A stretch of DNA of 38,908 nucleotides from Bacteroidaceae bacterium (lineage in GTDB: Bacteria; Bacteroidota; Bacteroidia; Bacteroidales; Bacteroidaceae). Location: positions 1 through 38,908 of the forward strand of contig JAGCDQ010000023.1 of NCBI GenBank assembly GCA_017651245.1, in the 5' to 3' direction. Shown one piece after another: positions 17,210-26,640 of the stretch. Within the stretch, counting starts at the first letter, position 1. Every line of letters starts with the position of its first letter. The notes under the pieces were generated by a model. The model searched no databases and was not told where the DNA came from. It saw only the letters and a program-made list of their open reading frames with translations. The position numbers were made by a program, and so were the translations under genes.

Positions 17210-18952
17210 TTATTTCTTTTGTAGGACGAAACCCGTGACGTCAACCATGATGCTCTCGACCTTGTTCGTGCGAGAGTCGTTCAATGGGCTGATGCTGAAA
17301 TGGGTCACCATGTATATATTGTGATTCGATGCACAAGGCAATGGGAAAGGCGCTGGCATAGAGTGTTTATGAGCACGGAGCGTGTCGAGATTGACGAAGA
17401 CGGTGTCAAGGGCTTCGCCTCTGAATTCAGCGACTAACTGAACGATGTTCTGGTTGGGAGGAACTGTGACAGTCGGCGTGTAAACCCTGAATATCTTTTC
17501 GTATCCCTCTGATATGTCGATGGCAAAGTCCTCACAGCCGTTGCCGATATAGTAATTTTCTACGATTGTTGATTGAGACGGTGTGTCGCTGAGGAAGTCG
17601 TAGTAGAAGTAAACCTCTGTGGTGTCCTTCACGTAGGCATCCGTGTAGTGGCTTCCGAAATATTCCCTCATGTATCTCATCTTGTCGTTCAGCTCGACAG
17701 CCTCCTCCTTGGTTAGGATGTGGAGGAGATGCTTGTATTGCCGTTCGTTGAGCGGGAACTTCCTTACTCTTATCATGTCTGTGCTATACAGCATCTTCCT
17801 GATCTTGCTGTCCATGCAGTTGCGTGTGATGCTGAAATAGTTGATGGGGAAAGCCGATGTGAGCAGGAAGATGAGGGCGAAGGAAATGGTGATCCAGTTG
17901 ATGCGTCGTGCCTTGGTCAGGAAGAGCGTGATGCAGACGAAGTAGAACCACAGGTTGAGGGTGATGAGGTAGAGGCGGCTGATGGTGACGCCGTAGTCGC
18001 TGAAACGGCGGATGATGCCGACCGTCATGAGCAGCAGCAGTGGCAGTATTGCCACAGGTAGATAGCGGGCGATGAAGTTGTCCGTGTTCTTGTTCTGCAA
18101 CTTGCGGACAGGATAAAGTCCGAACTCAATGAGGATGAGTCCCACCATTGACACCACGACCAACATCGACACCTTGCCGTTGGGCAGTTCCCAACGAATG
18201 AGAATGAGGGTGGCATAGATGTATAGGACGATGATGTACAACCCCTCTAACCCCAGGAACAGATAGCGTATGACGGCATTGAGGAAGTTGGAATCGAGGG
18301 GTTTCCTGTCGAACTTCTGCTCTCCCTGAGGAATGCGTCCGAGGAAAAGGAGCGTAGGCAGAAGCATGCCTATCAGCGTCTCTGCAATGAGCATCCATTT
18401 ATACCCAAGGTCGATGTTGAAAAGGAAGTTGAAGGATGTGAGCAGCAACACGAAGCCGCCAGACAGCACGTTGCCAATGAAATAGCAAATGATGGAGTTG
18501 AGGATAAGCCTCTTGGTGAAGTTCCACGAAGCGATGTTGTCTCTCTCCTTGAAGAACGAGAGGAAGAACAGCGAAAGCCATAGGGAGAGAATGGTGGCAG
18601 CGTGCGCCACGTAGAGTTCCCAGTTGGTTTGTCTCTCATCGCCTGTGGTGTGGTAAATATAGAAGGCATCAGCCAGCAACAGGAGGTGTGCCACGATGTT
18701 GACAATCAGCACCGTCCGTTCTTTCCGCCCGTCCTCTGCCCACAGACGCAAAGTGAGCGACAGCAGATACCCCACCGACAAATAGTAGACGATCGTGCCA
18801 TTTGCTTGTCCGCTGAGCGTCTTCTCCTCATCAATAATAAGGAAGATGAGGAATAGCGTCAAAGCCGTGATGAAAGCAACGGCAACGGGAAAACGCTTGA
18901 TGCAATTCTGCAAAGCATTGATGATGGCTTCTGGGGCACTGGATAGCTTCAT
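17210..18952 (-). CDS. DUF4153 family multi-pass membrane protein
   Basis: The protein has 580 aa. Hydrophobic segments fill residues 20-375, beginning VAVAFITALTLFLIFLIID, with about ten to twelve predicted spans. The C-terminal 200 residues are soluble (from about RNCMDSKIRKML onward) and include YFYYDFLSDTPSQSTIVENY. The layout matches DUF4153 proteins of Bacteroidetes, which have no known function. It lies between prfA and pyrF in a run of housekeeping genes. A 7-nt repeat array (18956-18983) fills the gap to prfA. Confidence 0.8.
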   Translation of the reverse strand: MKLSSAPEAIINALQNCIKRFPVAVAFITALTLFLIFLIIDEEKTLSGQANGTIVYYLSVGYLLSLTLRLWAEDGRKERTVLIVNIVAHLLLLADAFYIYHTTGDERQTNWELYVAHAATILSLWLSLFFLSFFKERDNIASWNFTKRLILNSIICYFIGNVLSGGFVLLLTSFNFLFNIDLGYKWMLIAETLIGMLLPTLLFLGRIPQGEQKFDRKPLDSNFLNAVIRYLFLGLEGLYIIVLYIYATLILIRWELPNGKVSMLVVVSMVGLILIEFGLYPVRKLQNKNTDNFIARYLPVAILPLLLLMTVGIIRRFSDYGVTISRLYLITLNLWFYFVCITLFLTKARRINWITISFALIFLLTSAFPINYFSITRNCMDSKIRKMLYSTDMIRVRKFPLNERQYKHLLHILTKEEAVELNDKMRYMREYFGSHYTDAYVKDTTEVYFYYDFLSDTPSQSTIVENYYIGNGCEDFAIDISEGYEKIFRVYTPTVTVPPNQNIVQLVAEFRGEALDTVFVNLDTLRAHKHSMPAPFPLPCASNHNIYMVTHFSISPLNDSRTNKVESIMVDVTGFVLQKK

Positions 18953-18955
18953 GTA

Positions 18956-18983
18956 CTCTAAACTCTAAACCCTAAACTTTCAA
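18956..18983. repeat. Heptanucleotide-period array between prfA and DUF4153 gene
   Basis: Four 7-nt units lie on the plus strand: CTCTAAA twice, CCCTAAA and CTTTCAA. They occupy nearly the whole 35-nt intergenic gap. Confidence 0.8.
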
Positions 18984-18987
18984 CTCA

Positions 18988-20088
18988 TTAAAGTTCTGCT
19001 TCCTTCAATCTCTCTGCATTCTCTGCCACGATGAGGTGGTCGATGCAGTCCTGAATGTCGCCATCCATGAAGGCAGCGAGGTTGTAGATGGTGTAGTTGA
19101 TACGGTGGTCGGTGATGCGACCCTGTGGATAGTTGTAAGTGCGAATCTTGGCAGAGCGGTCACCTGTGGAGACGAGGGTCTTGCGGCGTGAGGCGATGTC
19201 GTCGATATACTTCTGATGCTCACGGTCATAGATGTAGGTGCGCAGACGAGCCAAAGCACGTTCCTTGTTCTTGGGCTGGTCACGCGTCTCCGTACATTCC
19301 ACGAGGATTTCTTCCTTCTCACCCGTATTGGGATTTGTCCACATATAACGGGCACGAACACCAGATTCCACCTTGTTCACGTTCTGACCACCAGCACCTG
19401 AACTGCGGAAAGTGTCCCACTTGATTTCACCCTCATTGATTTGCACGTCGAAAGCCTCTGCCTCAGGCAACACGGCAACGGTGGCAGCAGAAGTGTGGAC
19501 ACGTCCCTGTGTCTCTGTGACGGGCACACGCTGCACGCGATGCACGCCTGACTCATACTTCATCGTTCCATACACGTTCTCGCCCGTGACATTGGCAATG
19601 ATTTCCTTGTAACCTCCCACAGCTCCTTCGGAGAATGAAGAAATGGTGAGATGCCAACCCTTGATTTCGCAGTATTTTGAGTACATGCGGAAGAGGTCGC
19701 CAGCAAAGAGCGCTGCTTCGTCACCACCTGTACCACCACGGATTTCGAGCGTCACGTTCTTGCTGTCCTCTGGGTCGGCAGGGATGAGCAAGAGCTTGAT
19801 CTCCTCCTCCAGCTCAGGGATGCGCTGTTCGTTCAGTGCAATCTCCTCACGAGCCATCTCCTTCATCTCTGGATCATCCTCCATCGTGAGCATCTCCTTT
19901 GCCTCTTCCAATCCCTTGACGGCATTGATGTATTCTTGGCGGGCTTTCATGATGTCCTCCAAGTTCTTATATTCCTTAGTCAACTGCACGTAACGCTTCT
20001 GGTCGGCAATGACATTGGGGTCGGTGATGAGGGTTGACACCTCCTCAAATCGAGGCACCAACCCCTCCAACTTTTCCAGTATTTCCAT
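18988..20088 (-). CDS. prfA: Peptide chain release factor 1
   Basis: The protein has 366 aa. The stop-codon-recognition motif PVT lies at 189-191 (RF1-type PxT, not the SPF of RF2), and the GGQ peptidyl-hydrolysis motif is at 233-235 within SSGAGGQNVNKVESGVR. It should release at UAA and UAG. The start overlaps the purM stop by one base (TAATG), indicating translational coupling. Confidence 0.95.
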   Translation of the reverse strand: MEILEKLEGLVPRFEEVSTLITDPNVIADQKRYVQLTKEYKNLEDIMKARQEYINAVKGLEEAKEMLTMEDDPEMKEMAREEIALNEQRIPELEEEIKLLLIPADPEDSKNVTLEIRGGTGGDEAALFAGDLFRMYSKYCEIKGWHLTISSFSEGAVGGYKEIIANVTGENVYGTMKYESGVHRVQRVPVTETQGRVHTSAATVAVLPEAEAFDVQINEGEIKWDTFRSSGAGGQNVNKVESGVRARYMWTNPNTGEKEEILVECTETRDQPKNKERALARLRTYIYDREHQKYIDDIASRRKTLVSTGDRSAKIRTYNYPQGRITDHRINYTIYNLAAFMDGDIQDCIDHLIVAENAERLKEAEL

Positions 20089-21263
20089 TAGTAGTAAAAC
20101 TCTCCAAATTCTGATTTGATGGTCAATGACTTCTTTCCCTCCTCGATGTGTCCAATAATCTGAGCATCAATGTTGAACGATTTGCTGATGCTGATGACTT
20201 TCTCGGCATTCTCAGGAGAAAGATAGACTTCGAGACGGTGACCCATATTGAACACTTTGTACATCTCTGCCCAATCGGTGCCCGACTCTTTGGCAATCGC
20301 CTTGAAGAGAGGGGGAACGGGGAACATGTTGTCCTTGATGACACGGCAGTTGTCGCCTACGAAGTGCAGCACTTTTGTCTGGGCACCACCCGTGCAATGC
20401 ACCATTCCGTGAATGTCTGCACGCATCTCGTCCAACAACTTCTTCACCACTGGGGCATAAGTGCGAGTAGGAGAAAGCACCAATTTGCCCGCATTGACGG
20501 GAGCACCTTCCACAGGGTCAGTCAATTTGTACGAACCAGAATAGACGAGTTCGTCGGGCACAGCCTTGTCGAAAGATTCAGGATATTTCTCTGCGAGGTA
20601 CTTGGCAAAGACATCGTGACGGGCAGAAGTGAGTCCGTTGCTGCCCATGCCGCCATTGTACTCCTTCTCATAAGTGGCTTGTCCACAAGAAGAAAGACCG
20701 ACGATCACATCGCCAGGACGGATGTTGGCATTGTTGATGACGTCGCTGCGTTTCATACGACAAGTGACGGTGGAATCCACGATGATGGTACGTACGAGGT
20801 CACCCACATCGGCAGTCTCACCACCTGTTGCATAGATACCAATACCCATCTTGCGCATCTCTGCCAAGAGTTCGTCAGTACCATTGATGATAGCAGAAAT
20901 CACCTCGCCAGGAATGAGCATTTTGTTGCGTCCAATCGTGCTGGAAACGAGGATGTTATCCACTGCACCCACGCAAAGCAGGTCGTCCGTGTTCATGATG
21001 AGCGCATCCTGAGCAATGCCCTTCCAAACGGAGAGGTCCCCCGTCTCTTTCCAATACATGTAGGCAAGGCTGGACTTGGTGCCAGCACCATCAGCATGCA
21101 TGATGTTGCAATACTCTGGGTCACCTCCGAGGATGTCAGGAATGATTTTGCAGAATGCCTGAGGGAAGATTCCCTTGTCGATATTCTTGATGGCATTGTG
21201 CACGTCTTCTTTCGCTGCACTAACACCACGCATCATGTATCTTTGCTTGTTGTCAATCGTCAT
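20088..21263 (-). CDS. purM: Phosphoribosylformylglycinamidine cyclo-ligase (AIR synthetase)
   Basis: The protein has 391 aa. It has PurM features such as HADGAGTKSSLAYMYWKETGD, the metal/ATP-binding TDDLLCVGA, GGETADVGDLV, and the C-terminal FNMGHRLEVYL. It is the longer Bacteroidetes type of the enzyme. It closes the imidazole ring in purine synthesis. It heads the minus-strand unit purM-prfA-DUF4153-pyrF-HD, driven from the divergent promoter region at 21264-21391. Confidence 0.93.
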   Translation of the reverse strand: MTIDNKQRYMMRGVSAAKEDVHNAIKNIDKGIFPQAFCKIIPDILGGDPEYCNIMHADGAGTKSSLAYMYWKETGDLSVWKGIAQDALIMNTDDLLCVGAVDNILVSSTIGRNKMLIPGEVISAIINGTDELLAEMRKMGIGIYATGGETADVGDLVRTIIVDSTVTCRMKRSDVINNANIRPGDVIVGLSSCGQATYEKEYNGGMGSNGLTSARHDVFAKYLAEKYPESFDKAVPDELVYSGSYKLTDPVEGAPVNAGKLVLSPTRTYAPVVKKLLDEMRADIHGMVHCTGGAQTKVLHFVGDNCRVIKDNMFPVPPLFKAIAKESGTDWAEMYKVFNMGHRLEVYLSPENAEKVISISKSFNIDAQIIGHIEEGKKSLTIKSEFGEFYY

Positions 21264-21302
21264 TTTTGTTTGTTTTTTTTATCTATTTGTAGTTTTATGC
21301 TG

Positions 21303-21310
21303 CAAAGGTA
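21303..21310 (-). promoter_or_regulatory. -7 box of the purM promoter
   Basis: TACCTTTG on the minus strand matches TAnnTTTG exactly and lies 40 nt upstream of the purM ATG. No good TTTG is present at the expected -33 distance. Confidence 0.5.
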
Positions 21311-21328
21311 GTGAAAAATTGGGAGAAA

Positions 21329-21361
21329 TTGCCGCTATGTCGAAAATCTTTCCTAAATTTG
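21329..21361 (+). promoter_or_regulatory. Promoter of the lpxD-lpxC/fabZ-lpxA unit
   Basis: TAAATTTG (21354-21361) is a perfect TAnnTTTG box. TTG at 21329-21331 is 22 nt upstream, slightly long. The lpxD ATG is 30 nt beyond the box. It is divergent from the purM promoter. Confidence 0.5.
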
Positions 21362-21391
21362 CAAGCATATTAAGTATTAAAAGAACAATAA

Positions 21392-22435
21392 ATGGTTTTT
21401 ACTGCACAACAAATAGCAGGTTATACAGGTGGAACTGTAGAGGGTGATCCTAATGTGACTATTGGCACTTTCGCGAAGATAGAGGAAGGTGTTGAAGGTG
21501 CCCTTTCGTTTCTGGCTAATCCACAATACGAAGATTATATTTATGAGACAAAATCCAGTGTCGTGCTTGTGAACAAAGACTTTCAGCCTTCTCGTGAGGT
21601 GAAAGCGACACTTGTGCGCGTGGATAATGCATACGAATCAGTGGCTAAATTGTTGCAACTCTACCAGAGCATGCAGCAGAAGCGTGTGGGCATTGATTCC
21701 TTGGCTTATATCCATCCTTCAGCAAAGATAGGCAAGGATTGTTATATTGGTCCTTTCGTGGCTATCGCAGAAGGTGTGGAAATAGGTGATGGCGTGGTGC
21801 TGCATCCCCATGTCACCATCGGCAGAAATGGCAAGGTGGGCAGCAATACGGAGATTTATAGCAATGCTGTGATTTATCACGATTGTATCGTTGGTAATAA
21901 CTGTATCCTGCATGCTGGTTGTGTGATTGGCGCAGATGGCTTTGGCTTTGCTCCGACCCCTAACGGCTATGACAAGATACCTCAAATCGGCATCGTGACT
22001 ATCGAAGACAATGTGGAAATTGGTGCCAATACGTGCATCGACCGCTCGACGATGGGTAGCACCATCATCCGTAAGGGTGTGAAACTGGACAACCTCGTGC
22101 AGATTGCACACAATGTGGAAGTGGGACAGAACACAGTGATGTCAGCACAAGTAGGAGTGGCTGGTAGTTCCAAAGTGGGTGAGTGGTGTATGTTTGCCGG
22201 TCAGGTGGGCATCGCTGGTCATATAAAAGTGGGAGACCGCACGACCTTGGGAGCACAAGCAGGATTGTCAGGTGGTAATCTTGCCAAGAATGGTGGGGCA
22301 ACCCTGATGGGTTATCCCGCTGTGGAGCACAAGAAGTTTGCCAAGAACATGGCTGCACTGAATTCGCTGCCAGATTTGCTTAAGGAAGTGGCAGCATTGA
22401 AAAAAGAATTAGAAGAACTCAAAAACAAGAAATAA
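21392..22435 (+). CDS. lpxD: UDP-3-O-acylglucosamine N-acyltransferase
   Basis: The protein has 347 aa. The N-terminal uridine-binding domain (1-100, [17 protein letters not shown]) is followed by hexapeptide repeats forming a left-handed beta-helix (about 105-310). The catalytic His is H240 in [10 protein letters not shown]. The C-terminal helix ([18 protein letters not shown]) is the ACP-recognition extension. It adds the N-linked acyl chain in lipid A synthesis. Its stop abuts the lpxC/fabZ ATG with no spacer. Confidence 0.96.
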   Translation: MVFTAQQIAGYTGGTVEGDPNVTIGTFAKIEEGVEGALSFLANPQYEDYIYETKSSVVLVNKDFQPSREVKATLVRVDNAYESVAKLLQLYQSMQQKRVGIDSLAYIHPSAKIGKDCYIGPFVAIAEGVEIGDGVVLHPHVTIGRNGKVGSNTEIYSNAVIYHDCIVGNNCILHAGCVIGADGFGFAPTPNGYDKIPQIGIVTIEDNVEIGANTCIDRSTMGSTIIRKGVKLDNLVQIAHNVEVGQNTVMSAQVGVAGSSKVGEWCMFAGQVGIAGHIKVGDRTTLGAQAGLSGGNLAKNGGATLMGYPAVEHKKFAKNMAALNSLPDLLKEVAALKKELEELKNKK

Positions 22436-23818
22436 ATGCAAAATCAACAAACCCTGAAGGAGTCGTTTACCCTGAAAGGTAAAGGGTTGCACACAGGCCA
22501 GTTCATCACGGCAGTGTTCAACCCTGCAGAAGAGAACCACGGATACAAGATTCAAAGAACGGACATTGAGGGTCAGCCAATCATTGATTGTAACGCTGAC
22601 TTGGTAGGTGACACACAACGTGGCACCGTTCTTGTTAAAGGAGACATCAAGATCAGCACGATAGAACACGCAATGGCGGCTCTCTATGCCAGTGGTATTG
22701 ATAACTGCCTCATTCAGTTGGATGGTCCCGAAATGCCAATTTTGGATGGTAGCGCCCTGCCATTTGTGGAGGAGATCCAGAAAGTGGGCTTGCAGGAGCA
22801 GAGCGTGAAGAAGGACTATTATGTGGTGAAGCACAAGATGGAGGTGAAGGGTGAGAATGGCGAGCACTTGATTCTCTTGCCTGATGATAAGTTCTGTGTG
22901 AATGCGCAGATTGCCTTCGACTCAAAGATTCTGGACAACCAGTTTGCCAACCTTGACAATATCGAAGATTTCCCAGCAGAGATTGCTTCAGCGCGTACCT
23001 TCGTCTTTGTGCGTGAGATTGAACCGCTGTTGAACTTGGGACTCATCAAGGGTGGAGACCTCGACAATGCGATTGTTATCTACGAAAAGGAACTGCCACA
23101 GGATCGTTACGACAAACTGGCTGACACGCTGGGTATTCCTCACATGGATGCCACTCGTCTGGGTTACATCAACCACAAGCCCCTCACTTGGGACAATGAG
23201 ACAGCGCGTCATAAGTTGCTCGACATCATTGGTGACTTGGCACTCGTCGGCAAGCCCATCTTGGGTCGTGTCATCGCTACGAAGCCTGGTCATACAATAA
23301 ATAATAAGTTCGCGCGTGAAATCAAGAAGGACATCAAGAAGCACGAAGTGCAGTGTCCTGTCTATGATCCCAACAGCGAGCCTTTGATGGATGTGAACAA
23401 GATTCGTCACTTGCTGCCTCACCGCTACCCAATGCAGTTGGTGGACAAGGTGATTGCAGTGGATGACACAGAGATTGTGGCAGTGAAGAATGTGACCAGC
23501 AATGAGCCTTTCTTTACAGGACACTTCCCACAGGAACCCGTGATGCCAGGTGTGCTTATCGTTGAGGCAATGGCACAGGCAGGTGGTTTGTTAGTGTTGA
23601 GCAACGTGGAAGAGCCTGAACGTTGGTCCACTTACTTCCTGAAGATTGACAATGTGAAGTTCCGTCGTAAGGTGGTGCCAGGCGATACGCTGATTTTCAA
23701 GGTGAAGATGATGGGACCACTGCGTCGTGGCATCGCTACAATGGCAGGTTTGGTCTTTGTGGGTGAGACTGTGGCGGCTGAAGCAGAATTCACGGCTCAG
23801 ATTATAAAGAATAAATAA
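22436..23818 (+). CDS. lpxC/fabZ: LpxC-FabZ fusion: UDP-3-O-acyl-GlcNAc deacetylase / 3-hydroxyacyl-ACP dehydratase
   Basis: The protein has 460 aa. The LpxC part (1-305) has the zinc ligands H78 ([10 protein letters not shown]), H259 and D263 (HKLLDIIGD). The FabZ part (about 320-460) carries the catalytic His H363 in [11 protein letters not shown] and Glu E377 in [12 protein letters not shown]. The fusion is a hallmark of Bacteroidetes. It couples the committed lipid A deacetylation to the dehydratase that draws 3-hydroxyacyl-ACP into fatty acid elongation. It starts directly after lpxD. Confidence 0.97.
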   Translation: MQNQQTLKESFTLKGKGLHTGQFITAVFNPAEENHGYKIQRTDIEGQPIIDCNADLVGDTQRGTVLVKGDIKISTIEHAMAALYASGIDNCLIQLDGPEMPILDGSALPFVEEIQKVGLQEQSVKKDYYVVKHKMEVKGENGEHLILLPDDKFCVNAQIAFDSKILDNQFANLDNIEDFPAEIASARTFVFVREIEPLLNLGLIKGGDLDNAIVIYEKELPQDRYDKLADTLGIPHMDATRLGYINHKPLTWDNETARHKLLDIIGDLALVGKPILGRVIATKPGHTINNKFAREIKKDIKKHEVQCPVYDPNSEPLMDVNKIRHLLPHRYPMQLVDKVIAVDDTEIVAVKNVTSNEPFFTGHFPQEPVMPGVLIVEAMAQAGGLLVLSNVEEPERWSTYFLKIDNVKFRRKVVPGDTLIFKVKMMGPLRRGIATMAGLVFVGETVAAEAEFTAQIIKNK

Positions 23819-23860
23819 TTGAGTAATGCTCAATTGTAAATAGTAAATTGTCAAATAGTA
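23817..23860. repeat. Small hairpin and 7-nt-period repeats between lpxC/fabZ and lpxA
   Basis: AATTGAG and CTCAATT (23817-23823 and 23829-23835) form a 7-bp stem with a 5-nt loop. From 23833 the units ATTGTAA, ATAGTAA, ATTGTCA and AATAGTA follow with a 7-nt period, with one slip at the end. Confidence 0.6.
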
Positions 23861-23869
23861 AATTAGCAG

Positions 23870-24643
23870 ATGTCAAAAATTAGTCCTTTAGCATTCATCG
23901 ACCCAGAGGCGAAGATTGGTGAAAACTGTGAGATTGGTCCCTTCTGTTTTATTGACAAGAATGTGACGGTGGGTGATAACAATGTGTTGATGAACAGCGT
24001 GACTTTGTTGTCAGGCACTCGTCTTGGTAGCGGAAACACCCTGTTCCCTGGTGCTGTGATTGGTGCCATTCCTCAGGATTTGAAGTTTAAGGGTGAGGAT
24101 TCGATTGTTGAAATTGGTGACAACAACAAGATACGTGAGAATGTGACCATCCATCGTGGTACAGCCAGCACAGGCAAAACCATTGTGGGTAGCAACAACC
24201 TCATTATGGAGAATGCCCATATCGCTCACGACTGCGTGTTTGGTAATGGTATCATCATGGGTAACTCCACCAAATTGGCTGGTGAAGTAGTCGTTGACGA
24301 TAATGCCATCATTTCAGCTGTGGTGCTGGTGCATCAGTTCTGCCGAATTGGTGGTTATGTGATGGTGCAGGGTGGTACTCGCACGAGTCAGGACATTCCT
24401 CCGTTCATAATGGCAGGTCGTGAACCTGTGGCGTATGCAGGTTTGAACATTATTGGTTTGCGTCGTCGTGGTTTCAGTCGTGAGGTGATTGACAACATCA
24501 CGCACGCTTATCGTTTAATTTATCAATGCAATCTGACTGCTGCAAAGGCGATTGAGGCAATACGTGAGGAAGTGCCGATGAGCAAGGAGATTGAATACAT
24601 TATCGAGTTTGTGTCTAATTCGAAACGAGGAATCGTTCGATAA
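23870..24643 (+). CDS. lpxA: Acyl-ACP--UDP-N-acetylglucosamine O-acyltransferase
   Basis: The protein has 257 aa, the usual length. Hexapeptide repeats span about 1-190 (IGENCEIGPFCFID). The catalytic base is H120 in AHIAHDCV, with IPQDLKFKGE and NIIGLRRRGFS conserved. The C-terminal helical domain ends SNSKRGIVR. It catalyses the first step of lipid A synthesis. It is the third gene of the lipid A cluster; lpxB is not in the window. Confidence 0.96.
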   Translation: MSKISPLAFIDPEAKIGENCEIGPFCFIDKNVTVGDNNVLMNSVTLLSGTRLGSGNTLFPGAVIGAIPQDLKFKGEDSIVEIGDNNKIRENVTIHRGTASTGKTIVGSNNLIMENAHIAHDCVFGNGIIMGNSTKLAGEVVVDDNAIISAVVLVHQFCRIGGYVMVQGGTRTSQDIPPFIMAGREPVAYAGLNIIGLRRRGFSREVIDNITHAYRLIYQCNLTAAKAIEAIREEVPMSKEIEYIIEFVSNSKRGIVR

Positions 24644-24679
24644 TCAGCTCGAAACACTTAACCTAAAACCGAAACGAAA

Positions 24680-25219
24680 ATGATATATAGATTTATCATC
24701 ATCTCAGACGAAGTGGATGGCTTCATGCGAGAAATCCAGATTGACGCCGATGCGAAGTTCCTGGAACTGCATCAGTTGATACTTGAGTCATGTGGCTATG
24801 AGGACAACCAGTTGACCTCATTCACCATTTGTGAGAACGGATGGGAAAAAGGGCAAGAGATCACATTGGAGGAGATGGACACGGATGCTGATGAAGATAG
24901 TTATATCATGGCAGAAACGGAACTCAGCGAGTTCTTGGAGGATGAGAAGCAGCATATGCTATACACCTTCGATCCTTTGGCTGACCGTGTGTTCTTCATT
25001 GAATTGTCGGAGATCAAGACAGGTAAGAACCTGGAAAAGGGAAAAATCACTCGTTCTCAGGGGGAGCCACCTGTACAGACACTGGATTTTGATGAGATGT
25101 TTGCTCGCAATCCTATCGTGGAGACTTCGTCTGTAATAGATGAAGAGGATATGTTTGGTGATGAGATTGATAGTAGCGAGATCGATCTCGAAGGTTTCGA
25201 TATCAGCGACGAGTTTTAA
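24680..25219 (+). CDS. PRiA4-ORF3-like (IS1096 TnpR passenger-type) acidic protein
   Basis: The protein has 179 aa. The N-terminal part (MIYRFIIISDEVDGFMREIQ, then FLELHQLILESCGY) and TFDPLADRVFFIELSEI resemble the PRiA4_ORF3 family. The C-terminus is strongly acidic (DEEDMFGDEIDSSEIDLEG). The family name comes from mobile elements, but there is no transposase or terminal repeat here, and the setting within lipid A and cell-wall genes argues for a resident chromosomal gene. Function unknown. Confidence 0.72.
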   Translation: MIYRFIIISDEVDGFMREIQIDADAKFLELHQLILESCGYEDNQLTSFTICENGWEKGQEITLEEMDTDADEDSYIMAETELSEFLEDEKQHMLYTFDPLADRVFFIELSEIKTGKNLEKGKITRSQGEPPVQTLDFDEMFARNPIVETSSVIDEEDMFGDEIDSSEIDLEGFDISDEF

Positions 25220-25267
25220 GACAAAGATGAAGACATTAAAAACTAACTTGATAATCTTGATTTGAAA

Positions 25268-25711
25268 ATGAAAAAGCTGAACATATTTTTTATGGTCATG
25301 ATGCTGATGGTGAGTGTCAGTGTCAATGCACAGCAATACACAAAAAGCACCGTCAAGGGCATTGCCAACGGCTTTATTTCTACCTTGATGCAGGGTAACC
25401 TGAAGGGCACTTTGTATTTCTTCGACCCCAGCTATGTGGCAGAAGAGCATGACAGCTTCCTGGAAGGCCGCACAGAGCAGTTTGTGGCTGAGTTCTTGGC
25501 TGGTAACGTCAAGAAGGATTATTATGCCATTACTCCTCAACTCGACAGAATCAAGTCAATTAAGGTGAAGAAGACTTTCTGCGACCTTGAGAAAGATGAA
25601 ATCTATGCCGATGTCAAGATACTGATGGACTATGGCGTGAAATACACCGTTAGACTCCAACTGCGTGTCACAGATTCAGGCGATTTGCGTTTCATCGGTG
25701 CAGTAGGATAG
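25268..25711 (+). CDS. Small exported protein of unknown function
   Basis: The ATG at 25268 gives 147 aa; a TTG two codons earlier is possible. A signal peptide ([21 protein letters not shown], cut before Q) is followed by about 125 residues resembling a small NTF2/DUF4878-type alpha+beta fold: [19 protein letters not shown], then alternating strands [19 protein letters not shown]. The fold assignment is tentative. It lies 14 nt before miaA. Confidence 0.7.
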   Translation: MKKLNIFFMVMMLMVSVSVNAQQYTKSTVKGIANGFISTLMQGNLKGTLYFFDPSYVAEEHDSFLEGRTEQFVAEFLAGNVKKDYYAITPQLDRIKSIKVKKTFCDLEKDEIYADVKILMDYGVKYTVRLQLRVTDSGDLRFIGAVG

Positions 25712-25725
25712 GATTATTTCCGAAA

Positions 25726-26640
25726 ATGCCCAAAAATCTTCTTGTACTCTTAGGGCCTACGGGTGTAGGCAAGACGGAATTGAGCCTTCAGCTGGCAGAA
25801 CATTTCAAATGTCCCATCATCAACGCTGATTCTCGTCAAATCTATCAGGACATCTCTATCGGAACGGCTGCTCCAACAGCAGAGGAGTTGGCACGTGTGA
25901 AGCACTATTTTGTGCATACGTTGAGGCTGGATGAGTATTACAGTGCGGCTGAGTATGAGAAGGATGTGCTCGCCTTGCTTTCTGAGTTGTTTCAGGTGCA
26001 TGAAACAGTTGTCCTTTCGGGTGGCAGTATGATGTACATCGATGCTGTGACGAAAGGAATTGATGATATTCCAACGGTGGATGAGGAGACACGCGCCTTG
26101 ATGCGAGAGCGATATGAGAAGGAAGGATTGGAACCGCTGCTGGCAGAACTGAAATTGCTGGACCCTCAGTACTATGAACTGGTGGATAAGCGCAACCACA
26201 AGAGGGTGGTGCATGCTTTGGAAATCTGTTACATGACGGGCAAGACCTATACGTCCTTTCGTACCAATACATTAAAGGAACGTCCATTCAGGATGGTGAA
26301 ATTTGGCTTGATGCGTGAACGTGAACATCTGTTTGCCCGTATCAACGCACGAGTGGACAAGATGATGCAGGAGGGGTTGATGGAAGAGGTGAAAAGAGTG
26401 TACCCTCTGCGACATTTGAACTCGCTCAACACAGTGGGCTACAAGGAACTCTTTAAGGTGCTCGATGGTGAGTGGGAACTGCCGATGGCGGTGGAGCGAA
26501 TCAAGAAGAACACCAGAGTGTATGCTAAGAAGCAGATGACTTGGTACAAGCACGATGCTGACATCCATTGGTTGGATGCCGACAAGATGAATACACAGGA
26601 AATGCTAAAAACGATAGAAGATGAAGTCTTTGTTGCATAA
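25726..26640 (+). CDS. miaA: tRNA dimethylallyltransferase
   Basis: The protein has 304 aa. The P-loop is GPTGVGKT (10-17), followed by [35 protein letters not shown], and the tRNA-binding region [13 protein letters not shown]. The C-terminal [16 protein letters not shown] is typical. It prenylates A37 of tRNAs that read UNN codons, using DMAPP, the product of the IspH step encoded elsewhere in the window. The last 20 nt overlap the PBP gene. Confidence 0.95.
   Translation: MPKNLLVLLGPTGVGKTELSLQLAEHFKCPIINADSRQIYQDISIGTAAPTAEELARVKHYFVHTLRLDEYYSAAEYEKDVLALLSELFQVHETVVLSGGSMMYIDAVTKGIDDIPTVDEETRALMRERYEKEGLEPLLAELKLLDPQYYELVDKRNHKRVVHALEICYMTGKTYTSFRTNTLKERPFRMVKFGLMREREHLFARINARVDKMMQEGLMEEVKRVYPLRHLNSLNTVGYKELFKVLDGEWELPMAVERIKKNTRVYAKKQMTWYKHDADIHWLDADKMNTQEMLKTIEDEVFVA

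Noticed and set aside
20148-21311. 387-codon open frame antisense to purM
   Set aside because: The opposite strand encodes a full PurM with conserved motifs. The antisense product is His/Arg-rich and has no recognisable features.
24680-25219. Possible mobile-element cargo because of the IS1096-passenger family name
   Set aside because: No transposase, terminal inverted repeats or target duplication surround it, and the flanking lipid A and miaA genes are intact and in order.
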